Source of the DNA: Chitinophaga pinensis
Lineage (GTDB): Bacteria; Bacteroidota; Bacteroidia; M30B66
Direction of reading: 5' to 3'
DNA length: 9,061 bases
NCBI GenBank assembly: GCA_943333015.1
Contig: CALQRR010000040.1
Location: 1-9,061 of the forward strand
Shown: piece by piece, positions 1 through 5,613 of the stretch
How positions within the stretch are numbered: the first letter of the stretch is position 1
Layout of the letters: every line of letters starts with the position of its first letter
Made by a program: the position numbers and the translations under genes
Notes under the pieces: generated by a model
The model's database searches: none
Seen by the model: only the letters and a program-made list of their open reading frames with translations
What the model was told of the DNA's origin: nothing

Positions 1-67
1 AAGGGAAACTCATCGTGACCAATAAAAGCAACAAGATGGAGGTAGAATGCGTGTAGATTTTCTTCAT
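1..67 (-). CDS. N-terminus of a putative secreted protein (partial)
   Basis: An ATG on the minus strand at 67-65 opens a frame that stays open to the window edge (22 codons seen). The peptide begins MKKIYTHSTS and continues with an uninterrupted hydrophobic run, ILLLLLVTM, then SFP. Two lysines, a short polar stretch and a leucine-rich core are the layout of a Sec signal peptide, so the product is probably exported to the periplasm or cell surface. No domain is visible and the function cannot be assigned. The gene lies downstream of phoH on the same strand, 181 bp from the phoH stop, so it could be read from phoH or from its own promoter; I saw no good TAnnTTTG box in the gap. An overlapping plus-strand frame (47-307) is judged spurious. 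Confidence 0.55.
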   Translation of the reverse strand, partial: MKKIYTHSTSILLLLLVTMSFP

Positions 68-117
68 GTTGGGTATGTTCCTGATGCTAAGACGCAAAAG
101 CAGAAAATAACGTTGCA

Positions 118-136
118 TGTCAACTTAAAATTGACA
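118..136. other. Perfect 6-bp inverted repeat upstream of the secreted-protein gene
   Basis: TGTCAA at 118-123 and TTGACA at 131-136 are exact inverted copies around a 7-nt A/T-rich centre. The element lies 50 bp upstream of the ATG at 67. Its size and symmetry would suit a dimeric regulator's operator, but a 6-bp inverted repeat can arise by chance, and no recognisable promoter anchors it. Confidence 0.25.
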
Positions 137-172
137 AGATTAGAACAATCAAAGAACGCCATTTTGCCCCAG

Positions 173-206
173 CAATTTCCCTCTAGCTTATTCCTAGGGG
201 AGATTG
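173..206 (-). other. Imperfect hairpin downstream of phoH
   Basis: CAAT (173-176) pairs with ATTG (203-206), CCC (179-181) with GGG (198-200), and CTAG (183-186) with CTAG (194-197). The loop is 7 nt (187-193), with one small internal loop and one bulge. It begins about 43 nt past the phoH stop on the transcribed strand. No T-run follows on the minus strand, so it is not a convincing intrinsic terminator. It could protect a 3' end or be fortuitous. Confidence 0.3.
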
Positions 207-248
207 TTGAACAGCTATACCTGCTTTTAAAGACGAGTAAACCTAGTT

Positions 249-1583
249 CTACAACAGGTCATTGGCCAGATTTGCCAACTCCGACCGTTCGCCTTTTTCT
301 AAGGTAATATGCGCATACAGCGGGTTGTTGCGGATCTTATCAATCAGATAACTCAGTCCGTTCGACTGTGTATCGAGATATGGTGTATCGATTTGGAAAA
401 TATCACCGGTGAACACAATTTTGGTGTTCTCGCCTGCACGGGTGATAATTGTTTTGACTTCATGTGGCGTGAGGTTTTGGGCCTCGTCTACGATGAAGTA
501 GATGTTTGATAAACTTCTTCCCCGGATATAGGCCAAAGGAGTGATCATCAGCTTCTCACTTTCCACCATTTCGGTGATTTTCTTGTATTCCTTGTCCGTT
601 TCTTCCCACTGGTTTTGAATCATCTTCAGGTTATCCCAAAGCGGTTCCATATAGGGATTCAACTTGCTCTTCACATCCCCCGGCAAATAGCCGATGTCTT
701 TGTTACTCAGCGGTACAATGGGGCGTGCCAGGTATACTTGCCGGTATTCGCGTTTCTGCTCCAATGCGCCACTCAGTGCGAGTAAGGTCTTACCCGTTCC
801 GGCCACTCCCTGAAGGGTGACCAGCTTCACTTCGGGATTCATCAACGCATGTAAGGCAAATATCTGTTCGGCATTTCGCGGACGAATGCCATATGCAGCA
901 GTTTTTTCAACCCGCTCCATCATCAAGGTGGCCGGGTTGTAGGTGGCTAACACCGAATGTTTCCCGTTTTTTAGGATGTAAAAGTGATTGTAAATCGGAT
1001 CGGTCTTTAAAAAGTCTGACGGGGCACAGCTTCCAATACTGTACAACTGATCTATCACCGCCACATCCACGCCTTGTAACACCGATTTTCCGGTATACAA
1101 TTCATCTACATTCTTAATCTTACCTGTTTGGAAATCCTCACTGTGCAGGTTGAGCGATTTAGCTTTGAGTCGCAGGTTGATGTCTTTTGTCACCAACACC
1201 ACTTTCATGTCCGGGTTTTGCTTGCTCAGGGCCAATGCCGAATTGATGATCCGGTGATCGGCTTTGTCTTCTCCCAAAATCTGAACGGCATCGAGATTCC
1301 CTTTGCCATTCATCTCCACTTTAAAGCGTCCAAGTTTTCCGCCCAGGGAAAGCCATTCGGTGAGAATAAAATCGCCCGACAACCGGTCCATCTCCCGGAT
1401 AAATTCTCGGGCTTCATAATTCTTGGTGTCGTTGCCTTTCTTGAAGTTGTCGAGTTCTTCGAGTACCGTAATCGGGATGGCAACATCGTTGTCGGCAAAA
1501 CTGTAAATCGAGTTGTGGTTGTAGAGGATAACAGAAGTATCCAACACGTAAATCTTCTTTTGATTGGTTTTGCGGGCTGCCAT
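249..1583 (-). CDS. PhoH family protein with N-terminal PIN domain (PhoH2/YlaK type)
   Basis: The 444-residue product has two domains. Residues about 10-150 form a PIN-type ribonuclease domain with the expected acidic positions: D15 in VLDTS, E42/E43 in VLEELD, D109 in ADHRI and D134 in VTKDINL. Residues about 230-444 form a PhoH ATPase with Walker A GVAGTGKT (259-266), the family motif IGYLPGD (297-303), AYIRGRSL (351-358) and Walker B IVDEAQN (364-370). Known PIN-PhoH fusions (PhoH2) act as RNA helicase/ribonucleases in the cytoplasm; activity here is inferred from the intact motifs. The length is normal for the family (about 430-450). The start is the ATG at 1583, and the next upstream gene on this strand ends in its own terminator, so phoH is probably transcribed separately. 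I found no clear -7 box before it. Confidence 0.93.
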   Translation of the reverse strand: MAARKTNQKKIYVLDTSVILYNHNSIYSFADNDVAIPITVLEELDNFKKGNDTKNYEAREFIREMDRLSGDFILTEWLSLGGKLGRFKVEMNGKGNLDAVQILGEDKADHRIINSALALSKQNPDMKVVLVTKDINLRLKAKSLNLHSEDFQTGKIKNVDELYTGKSVLQGVDVAVIDQLYSIGSCAPSDFLKTDPIYNHFYILKNGKHSVLATYNPATLMMERVEKTAAYGIRPRNAEQIFALHALMNPEVKLVTLQGVAGTGKTLLALSGALEQKREYRQVYLARPIVPLSNKDIGYLPGDVKSKLNPYMEPLWDNLKMIQNQWEETDKEYKKITEMVESEKLMITPLAYIRGRSLSNIYFIVDEAQNLTPHEVKTIITRAGENTKIVFTGDIFQIDTPYLDTQSNGLSYLIDKIRNNPLYAHITLEKGERSELANLANDLL

Positions 1584-1738
1584 AAGTAATCCGTTTGTGC
1601 TAAGCTAAACGTTCTGGAAAACCGAACCATGTGGCAACTTGCAGAAGTTGTGAACTACGTTTCAACAAGACCGGTTTGTTTCTTTTATGCCGGTTTGATG
1701 GATGCGCCGGGTTCTGATAGTTCACCGAGATAATGCCC

Positions 1739-1771
1739 AAAAAAGCCCCGACAGCAAATACCATCGGGGCT
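1739..1771 (-). terminator. Rho-independent terminator of the TonB-plug gene
   Basis: An 8-bp perfect stem (1744-1751 with 1764-1771; AGCCCCGA/TCGGGGCT) encloses a 12-nt loop. On the minus strand it is followed by six T (complement of A at 1739-1744). It starts 32 bp after the stop of the 1804-2493 gene and separates that gene from phoH. Confidence 0.88.
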
Positions 1772-1803
1772 AAACCAACTAAACCAACAAAACGCTTTTC
1801 TGA

Positions 1804-2493
1804 TTAATGAAATGACTTGGTCGTTATTAGCACCACGCCACTGGTGGTATCTCCAAATTGTGCTGGTAGGCCACCGGTAATCACAATCATCTCTCCAATT
1901 CCCTGATTGGGCAGTTGCGGTTCGCCAATCACTTTTACTCCATCAATCATGTACAAGGTAGAACCTGACCGGGAACCGGAAAAGTTGAGGTCGTCACCCG
2001 AATCTTTCATATACACTTTGGGCACACTGGCAGCAATAATATCCCCCACACCACGGGGATTTGCGGAGCCCGATATTTCCTGCGGTCCCAGACGGGTCAT
2101 TGTGCCGGGCGTTCCGGGTCCGAGCAAATCGTCTTTCCATTTCTCAAATACGAACTCAAATTCCTTTCCGGCTTTCACCGATAGCGAACGGTTTAAAAAG
2201 GTGATGCTGCTGTTTTTAATCAGCACATCTTCGAGCTTGATGGCCTGATACCCAACAAAACTTATTTCAACCGTGTATTTACCTACCGGAATGCCTTTGA
2301 TGGAGAAATCACCCCTGTCATCGGTATAGCCACCCAGCGTTTGTGTTCCCGCCTGTAATTTAATGATGGCCATTTCAATGCCTTTTCCATTAAGCTCATC
2401 GGTGATTGTTCCCTGAAGCGAGCCAGTGCTTCCCTGTGCGTAAAGACCATTCCCAACTACTGTCAGAAAGAGGGCCACGAGGATGTTCTTCAT
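1804..2493 (-). CDS. Secreted CarboxypepD_reg-like + TonB-receptor plug protein without a barrel
   Basis: The 229-residue product has a Sec signal peptide (1-19, cleavage after LYA). A carboxypeptidase-regulatory-like beta-sandwich domain follows (about 25-105; GTITDELNGKGI, then YTDDRGDFSIKGIPVGKYTVEI). The C-terminal part (about 135-227) resembles a TonB-dependent-receptor plug: YMIDGVKV (181-188), a FGDTTSGVVLITTK block (213-226) and a central SGSRSGSTL stretch. In ordinary SusC/TonB receptors these two domains precede a 500-700 residue 22-strand barrel. Here the protein stops three residues after ITTK, at a TAA followed by a terminator, so nothing barrel-like remains downstream. It may be a free-standing periplasmic or outer-membrane adaptor, or the stable remnant of an old truncation. 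Its own promoter and terminator argue that it is expressed. No partner gene is nearby. Confidence 0.85.
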   Translation of the reverse strand: MKNILVALFLTVVGNGLYAQGSTGSLQGTITDELNGKGIEMAIIKLQAGTQTLGGYTDDRGDFSIKGIPVGKYTVEISFVGYQAIKLEDVLIKNSSITFLNRSLSVKAGKEFEFVFEKWKDDLLGPGTPGTMTRLGPQEISGSANPRGVGDIIAASVPKVYMKDSGDDLNFSGSRSGSTLYMIDGVKVIGEPQLPNQGIGEMIVITGGLPAQFGDTTSGVVLITTKSFH

Positions 2494-2513
2494 GGTTATA
2501 AAATTTGTTCAAT

Positions 2514-2544
2514 CAAAGATACCACCTCGCAAAACGGCATTCAA
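2514..2544 (-). promoter_or_regulatory. Bacteroidota-type promoter of the TonB-plug gene
   Basis: On the minus strand a perfect -7 element TATCTTTG occupies 2521-2514, and a TTG at 2544-2542 lies 20 bp further upstream as a -33 candidate. The -7 box ends 20 nt before the ATG at 2493, giving a leader of roughly 15 nt that is A/T rich and has no Shine-Dalgarno sequence. Confidence 0.6.
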
Positions 2545-2588
2545 GAACAAGATCAAGGGGTTGTCGGAGAAATGCTTGAATACAGTTC

Positions 2589-2615
2589 TTAACATTTCGC
2601 GTAGAAATTTGTTAA
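2589..2615. promoter_or_regulatory. 27-nt inverted repeat next to the rplU promoter (candidate operator)
   Basis: TTAACA (2589-2594) pairs with TGTTAA (2610-2615), and TTTC (2595-2598) with GAAA (2604-2607), around a 5-nt centre, with two unpaired T in the right arm. It ends 6 bp before the rplU -33 element, in the divergent region shared with the TonB-plug gene. Its position suits an activator site or A/T-rich UP-like element. No regulator is identified. Confidence 0.35.
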
Positions 2616-2621
2616 AAACCA

Positions 2622-2652
2622 TTTGCACATTCGTGATGATTGATTACTTTTG
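2622..2652 (+). promoter_or_regulatory. Strong Bacteroidota promoter of rplU-rpmA
   Basis: A -33 TTTG at 2622-2625 is followed after 19 bp by a perfect -7 TACTTTTG at 2645-2652, matching the phylum consensus TTTG/TAnnTTTG in sequence and spacing. Transcription should begin near 2656-2659 and give a leader of about 35 nt before the rplU ATG. The leader contains a purine-rich GAAGAAGAGG stretch. Confidence 0.82.
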
Positions 2653-2692
2653 CGTCCCTTTTCGAAGAAGAGGATAACAAATCTTTCTTACT

Positions 2693-3004
2693 ATGTACGC
2701 AATTGTAGATATCGCAGGTCAGCAATTTAAAGTGGAGAAAGACCAAGAGCTGTTTGTTCACCGTCTCGATAACAACGAGGGTGATTCCGTGAATTTTGAC
2801 AACGTTTTGTTGATCGATAACAACGGTACAGTGAAGGTCGGAGCTCCCACCGTAAGCGGTGCAAGCGTGAGCGCCAAAGTGCTCACTCACCTTAAGGGTG
2901 ACAAGGTGATCGTTTTCAAAAAGAAACGCCGTAAAGGCTATCAGAAATCGAACGGTCACCGTCAATCGTTCACCAAAATTCAGATTTCAGGAATCAACGC
3001 CTAA
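2693..3004 (+). CDS. rplU: 50S ribosomal protein L21 (bL21)
   Basis: The 103-residue product is full length for bL21, a 23S rRNA-binding protein of the large ribosomal subunit. It begins [18 protein letters not shown], the conserved N-terminus, and ends with the basic family signature [15 protein letters not shown] (about 72-86) followed by [13 protein letters not shown]. It is first in a two-gene operon with rpmA, 15 bp upstream of it, the order found in most bacteria. A consensus promoter lies about 40 bp upstream. Only the ATG at 2693 gives the family N-terminus. Nothing in the sequence is atypical. Confidence 0.98.
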   Translation: MYAIVDIAGQQFKVEKDQELFVHRLDNNEGDSVNFDNVLLIDNNGTVKVGAPTVSGASVSAKVLTHLKGDKVIVFKKKRRKGYQKSNGHRQSFTKIQISGINA

Positions 3005-3019
3005 TCCCAACAAGAAAAC

Positions 3020-3283
3020 ATGGCACATAAGAAAGGGGCGGGTAGCTCCAAAAACGGTCGCGAATCACATAGCAAACGTCTTGGTGTAAAAATCTTTGGT
3101 GGTCAACTGGCAATTGCTGGAAACATCATCATCCGCCAGCGCGGTACCAAGCATCACCCAGGCCTCAATGTAGGCATCGGTAAAGATCATACACTGTTTG
3201 CTCTTGTAGACGGTACGGTAGAATTCAAACGTCGCAGCGATGATAAATCGTTCGTGTCGATTGTTCCTTTCGTAGCCGCATAA
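3020..3283 (+). CDS. rpmA: 50S ribosomal protein L27 (bL27)
   Basis: The 87-residue product is bL27, whose N-terminal tail reaches the peptidyl-transferase centre of the 50S subunit. It begins [16 protein letters not shown] directly, so it has the E. coli-type mature N-terminus and lacks the cleavable leader found in Firmicutes. The conserved block [12 protein letters not shown], then [13 protein letters not shown] and [12 protein letters not shown] follow. It lies 15 bp after rplU and shares its promoter. A strong terminator begins 20 bp after the stop and closes the operon. Confidence 0.98.
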   Translation: MAHKKGAGSSKNGRESHSKRLGVKIFGGQLAIAGNIIIRQRGTKHHPGLNVGIGKDHTLFALVDGTVEFKRRSDDKSFVSIVPFVAA

Positions 3284-3303
3284 GGTATCATATTTTTCAG
3301 GAG

Positions 3304-3333
3304 CCTCTGTATGAAAACGTACAGAGGTTTTTT
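3304..3333 (+). terminator. Rho-independent terminator of rplU-rpmA
   Basis: CCTCTGTA (3304-3311) pairs perfectly with TACAGAGG (3320-3327) around an 8-nt loop, followed by six T (3328-3333). This is a classical intrinsic terminator 20 bp past the rpmA stop. Confidence 0.93.
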
Positions 3334-3509
3334 GCGTTTATCATAAGTCAACATTAGTATTACACGAATGATTCGGCTCTACGCTTTCCTATTTCCACTA
3401 CTGTCTTGCATTCCACTACCCTTTGCTTGAGCCTTTCCTGCCTTTCTTCCCAGTTCTTCTGAACCTCTCTTCATCTGCACGCATCGCATCGCTAGTGTCA
3501 ACGGCGCTA
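3334..3509. other. Gene-free segment, pyrimidine-rich on the plus strand
   Basis: This stretch lies between the rpmA terminator and the TGT(G/C)ACA array. Its plus strand is rich in C and T, with many CTT/CCT runs at about 3385-3475, and a short GCATC tandem occurs at 3481-3492. The only notable frame is 31 codons on the minus strand (3474-3379), with no start signal or family resemblance. I see no RNA gene, promoter or coding signal. Confidence 0.5.
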
Positions 3510-3600
3510 TGTCACGTGCGCGCTCTCACCTGGTTATCGCTTTTTGTGACACCTCCTGCGTTGTCACACGTTTGCGTGTCACACGGATGATCAGGAATTT

Positions 3601-3653
3601 TGTGACCGTTTTTTTTGTGACCAAAAAAAATTGTCACAAAAAAAACGGTCACA
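3601..3653. repeat. Perfect 21-bp inverted repeat inside the array
   Basis: The 21 nt at 3601-3621 are the exact reverse complement of 3633-3653, separated by 11 nt (3622-3632). Each arm holds two GTGAC/GTCAC cores flanking an 8-nt T or A tract. It can form a long hairpin on either strand. No terminator-like layout or adjacent gene explains it. Confidence 0.9.
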
Positions 3654-3736
3654 GAAGTCAGCAGACTACTTTGTGACAAAAAAAATTGTGACAAAAAAAA
3701 TCTGTCACAGAATTCAGCAGGCTAGTTTGTGACAAA
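3648..3736. repeat. Two 33-bp direct repeats flanking part of a 15-bp tandem pair
   Basis: 3648-3680 and 3704-3736 match at 30 of 33 positions. Each begins GTCACAGAA, contains TCAGCAG and ends TTTGTGACAAA. The offset is 56 bp. Overlapping the first copy, the 15-mer TTGTGACAAAAAAAA occurs twice in exact tandem (3671-3685 and 3686-3700). The pattern suggests duplication of a larger unit, followed by slight divergence. Confidence 0.88.
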
Positions 3737-3810
3737 TTTTAAGAGTCTTCCTGAACGTGTCACACATTCGCGGGATTAAATCCTAAGGGATATTTCATCC
3801 CTATAGACAC

Positions 3811-3845
3811 AAAAAAAAGCCGCAAACGAAAAACGCATGCGGCTT
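3811..3845 (-). terminator. Rho-independent terminator of the lytic transglycosylase gene
   Basis: AAGCCGCA (3817-3824) pairs with TGCGGCTT (3838-3845) around a 13-nt loop. On the minus strand the stem is followed by a run of eight T (complement of 3811-3818). It begins 19 bp beyond the stop at 3865. Confidence 0.92.
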
Positions 3846-3864
3846 AAATCTTGGATAAAATATC

Positions 3865-5445
3865 CTATTTCGTTTTGACTTTTATTTTCTGACCTGTCTT
3901 GAGAACGGATTTGGATGAAAATCCATTCAACTTCCTGATTTCCGACAAGGTCATTCCATGACTCACGGCAATCTTCCAGAGGGTATCACCCGGGCGGACT
4001 TTATAGGTAGATACACCTGTGGTAGGCTTTTCCTTGACAGTAGAACTGGTTTCTTTTTCCTGCGTTGCGTTGCTTTCAGGTGCTACTGTTGAACTCTGCG
4101 AGGTGGTTGCAGTTTCTTCCGGCTTCTTTGTTTCTCCTGTTGCGCTGATGGTGGTTTGTTCAACCTGAGCAGCATATGGGGAAGTGACTTTTAACCGCTG
4201 GCCACGCATGAGTTTGGCCGACTTAAGTTTGTTCCACTTCTTGATGTCGTTCACCGTGATGCCATACTTCCGGGCAACAGCTGAGATACTTTCACCGGAG
4301 CGCACTACGTGTGTTTTGGAAGCGATAGGCAAGGCGCGCTTGATGTTCATCAGGCTGTCCATACGGCTCTCTCGGGGCGATTTGTATGCGTAGATGGTCT
4401 CTTCGTTGTTGATGAACGTAGCGACTTTGCTCTTGGGTAAGGTGAGGATATGATGCGTTTCCGTTTCAGGAATAACACCCAGCAAATACGAAGGATTCAA
4501 AAATGCGATGTCTTCCACGGGCATGTCCAACACGGCCGAAAGCTGTGTAAAGGTTAAACGACGGCTGATGTGCAAGGTATCGATCTCACTGAAAATAGCT
4601 TTCGGCATGATCGGATACAAGTTGTGTTCTTTGGAATAGCTCATCACGTAAACCGCAGCGATGAATGCTGGAACATATCCAGCCGTTTCCCGCGGCAGGT
4701 AAGGGCGAAGATCCCAGTAATTGGTTTTTCCTCCTGAGCGACGAATAGCTTTGTTCACATTGCCTGGACCGCTGTTATACGCCGCAAGCACCAAAGACCA
4801 ATCCTTGTAAATAGAATACAGGTACTTCATGTACAAACAGGCCGCTTCGGTCGATTTAATCGGATCGCAACGCTCGTCTACATAACTGTTGATGTTGAGC
4901 TTGAAGAGTTTTCCTGTACCGTACATGAACTGCCAAAGTCCCTGAGCTCCTACACGCGATCGGGCTGCAGGATTCAGCGCAGATTCTACAATGGCCAGGT
5001 ATTTTAGTTCGAGTGGCATCTTGTATTTGGCCAACGTTTCTTCAAACAAGGGAAAATACAATTCCGAAAGACCAATCATACGGGACACCTGGTTCCGTTT
5101 CCGGATTGCGTACATGTTGATATACGCCTTCACTTCATCGTTGTAGATGAGTTTGAAAGGCGACTGGGCATCCATTTTTGCAATACGTTCGGCCAACACA
5201 GCAGCCGTATATACCGGCACCGAATCAGGAGCAAAGCCCAGGTTTCCCGGACGGCCAAATTCACCCCCGTAACGTGAGGACTCAAACAATTTCAAATAAG
5301 CAAGACTGTCGAGCTGAGCGGCAATCGGATCATCTGCAAGCAAACGAACAGACGTATCACGCGCAGCGACATACGTCCTCTTCTGCGGAAAAACGATGCT
5401 TGCCAACAGCAGGAAAAATCCAGAAAAGAGTATTCTTAAGCGCAT
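3865..5445 (-). CDS. Periplasmic MltD-like lytic transglycosylase with C-terminal LysM domains
   Basis: The 526-residue product should cleave the MurNAc-GlcNAc bond of peptidoglycan to give 1,6-anhydro ends. Domains in order: Sec signal peptide (MRLRILFSGFFLLLAS, cut near residue 20, with no lipobox cysteine, so not a lipoprotein like E. coli MltD); an SLT/GH23 domain (about 132-262) with catalytic E154 in AIVESALNP, GAQGLWQFM (166-174) and AAYNSGPGNV (221-230); a degenerate LysM-like segment (about 287-335); LysM (about 378-420); a Thr/Ser/Glu-rich linker (about 424-477); and LysM (about 480-524), both LysM for glycan binding. The frame extends 21 codons upstream, but the ATG at 5445 is preferred because it places the signal peptide at the N-terminus. 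It follows gatA on the same strand with a 168-bp gap and has its own terminator. Confidence 0.93.
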   Translation of the reverse strand: MRLRILFSGFFLLLASIVFPQKRTYVAARDTSVRLLADDPIAAQLDSLAYLKLFESSRYGGEFGRPGNLGFAPDSVPVYTAAVLAERIAKMDAQSPFKLIYNDEVKAYINMYAIRKRNQVSRMIGLSELYFPLFEETLAKYKMPLELKYLAIVESALNPAARSRVGAQGLWQFMYGTGKLFKLNINSYVDERCDPIKSTEAACLYMKYLYSIYKDWSLVLAAYNSGPGNVNKAIRRSGGKTNYWDLRPYLPRETAGYVPAFIAAVYVMSYSKEHNLYPIMPKAIFSEIDTLHISRRLTFTQLSAVLDMPVEDIAFLNPSYLLGVIPETETHHILTLPKSKVATFINNEETIYAYKSPRESRMDSLMNIKRALPIASKTHVVRSGESISAVARKYGITVNDIKKWNKLKSAKLMRGQRLKVTSPYAAQVEQTTISATGETKKPEETATTSQSSTVAPESNATQEKETSSTVKEKPTTGVSTYKVRPGDTLWKIAVSHGMTLSEIRKLNGFSSKSVLKTGQKIKVKTK

Positions 5446-5527
5446 GTGTGTTTCAAAAACGTAATCAAAATCGGTGTAGTACTCAGGAGCGCCTTTTATC
5501 TTGAACAAACAAGAAAGGCATTTGCTT

Positions 5528-5535
5528 CAAACCTA
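5528..5535 (-). promoter_or_regulatory. Possible -7 element for the lytic transglycosylase gene
   Basis: TAGGTTTG on the minus strand (5535-5528) matches TAnnTTTG exactly and lies 82 nt before the ATG at 5445, inside the gatA-transglycosylase gap. No TTTG or TTG is found 19-21 bp upstream, so it may be chance. A second, less regular candidate, TACGTTTTTG, lies at 5463-5454. Confidence 0.3.
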
Positions 5536-5613
5536 ATCGAAATTTCCAAAAGAATCGGAGGATGTCCGTGGAAATTCAACACAGTCTTGTTCACAAGCGG
5601 AACGCAAAAAGCG

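Larger units (their letters stand above)
3510..3765. repeat. Dense regular array of TGT(G/C)ACA sites with 8-nt A/T tracts
   Basis: Thirteen copies of GTGAC/GTCAC start at 3511, 3546, 3563, 3578, 3602, 3617, 3633, 3648, 3673, 3688, 3704, 3729 and 3759. Nine of them extend to the odd-centred palindrome TGT(G/C)ACA and four have one mismatch. Centre spacings from the second copy are 17, 15, 24, 15, 16, 15, 25, 15, 16, 25 and 30 bp, so most fall in two classes (15-17 and 24-25). Five homopolymer tracts of exactly 8 A or T (3609-3616, 3623-3630, 3638-3645, 3678-3685, 3693-3700) fill the short gaps. The array sits wholly between two convergent terminators, so it should be little transcribed. Possible roles are a protein-binding array, a repeat family or slippage-generated sequence; none is proven. 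Confidence 0.8.

Noticed and set aside
47..307. 86-codon plus-strand frame with a GGAGG four bases before its ATG
   Set aside because: It runs antisense into the 3' end of phoH, has no family resemblance or domain, and overlaps the better-supported signal-peptide gene on the minus strand. The apparent ribosome site carries little weight in a phylum that rarely uses it.
1128..1589. 153-codon plus-strand frame opposite phoH
   Set aside because: Antisense shadow of a strongly supported PIN-PhoH gene; no domain or initiation signal of its own.
1611..1650. Two small hairpins upstream of phoH (GTTC/GAAC at 1611-1627 and CAACTT/AAGTTG at 1635-1650)
   Set aside because: Stems are only 6 bp, with no associated promoter or T-run; too weak to call a leader structure or operator.
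3379..3474. 31-codon minus-strand frame (begins MKRGSEELGRKAGKAQ)
   Set aside because: It reads as a basic, low-complexity peptide caused by the purine-rich strand. No promoter box, ribosome site or family similarity supports it.
3512..3694. 60-codon minus-strand frame across the repeat array
   Set aside because: It consists of translated repeats and homopolymer tracts and has no start signal; it is an artefact of low-complexity sequence.
3510..3765. CRISPR array or matS-like chromosome-terminus sites
   Set aside because: The repeated core is only 5-7 bp and most gaps are short and low-complexity, not 30-bp unique spacers. E. coli matS has GTGAC-N3-GTCAC, whereas here the paired cores are 10-20 bp apart, so neither identity fits.
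3510..3765. Replication origin or plasmid iterons
   Set aside because: Iteron-like spacing and A-tracts suggested it, but there is no DnaA box (TTATCCACA-like), no rep, dnaA or par gene nearby, and the flanking genes are ordinary chromosomal housekeeping genes.
5446..5508. 21-residue N-terminal extension of the lytic transglycosylase
   Set aside because: It would bury the signal peptide behind a polar, acidic stretch; the ATG at 5445 gives a standard exported N-terminus.
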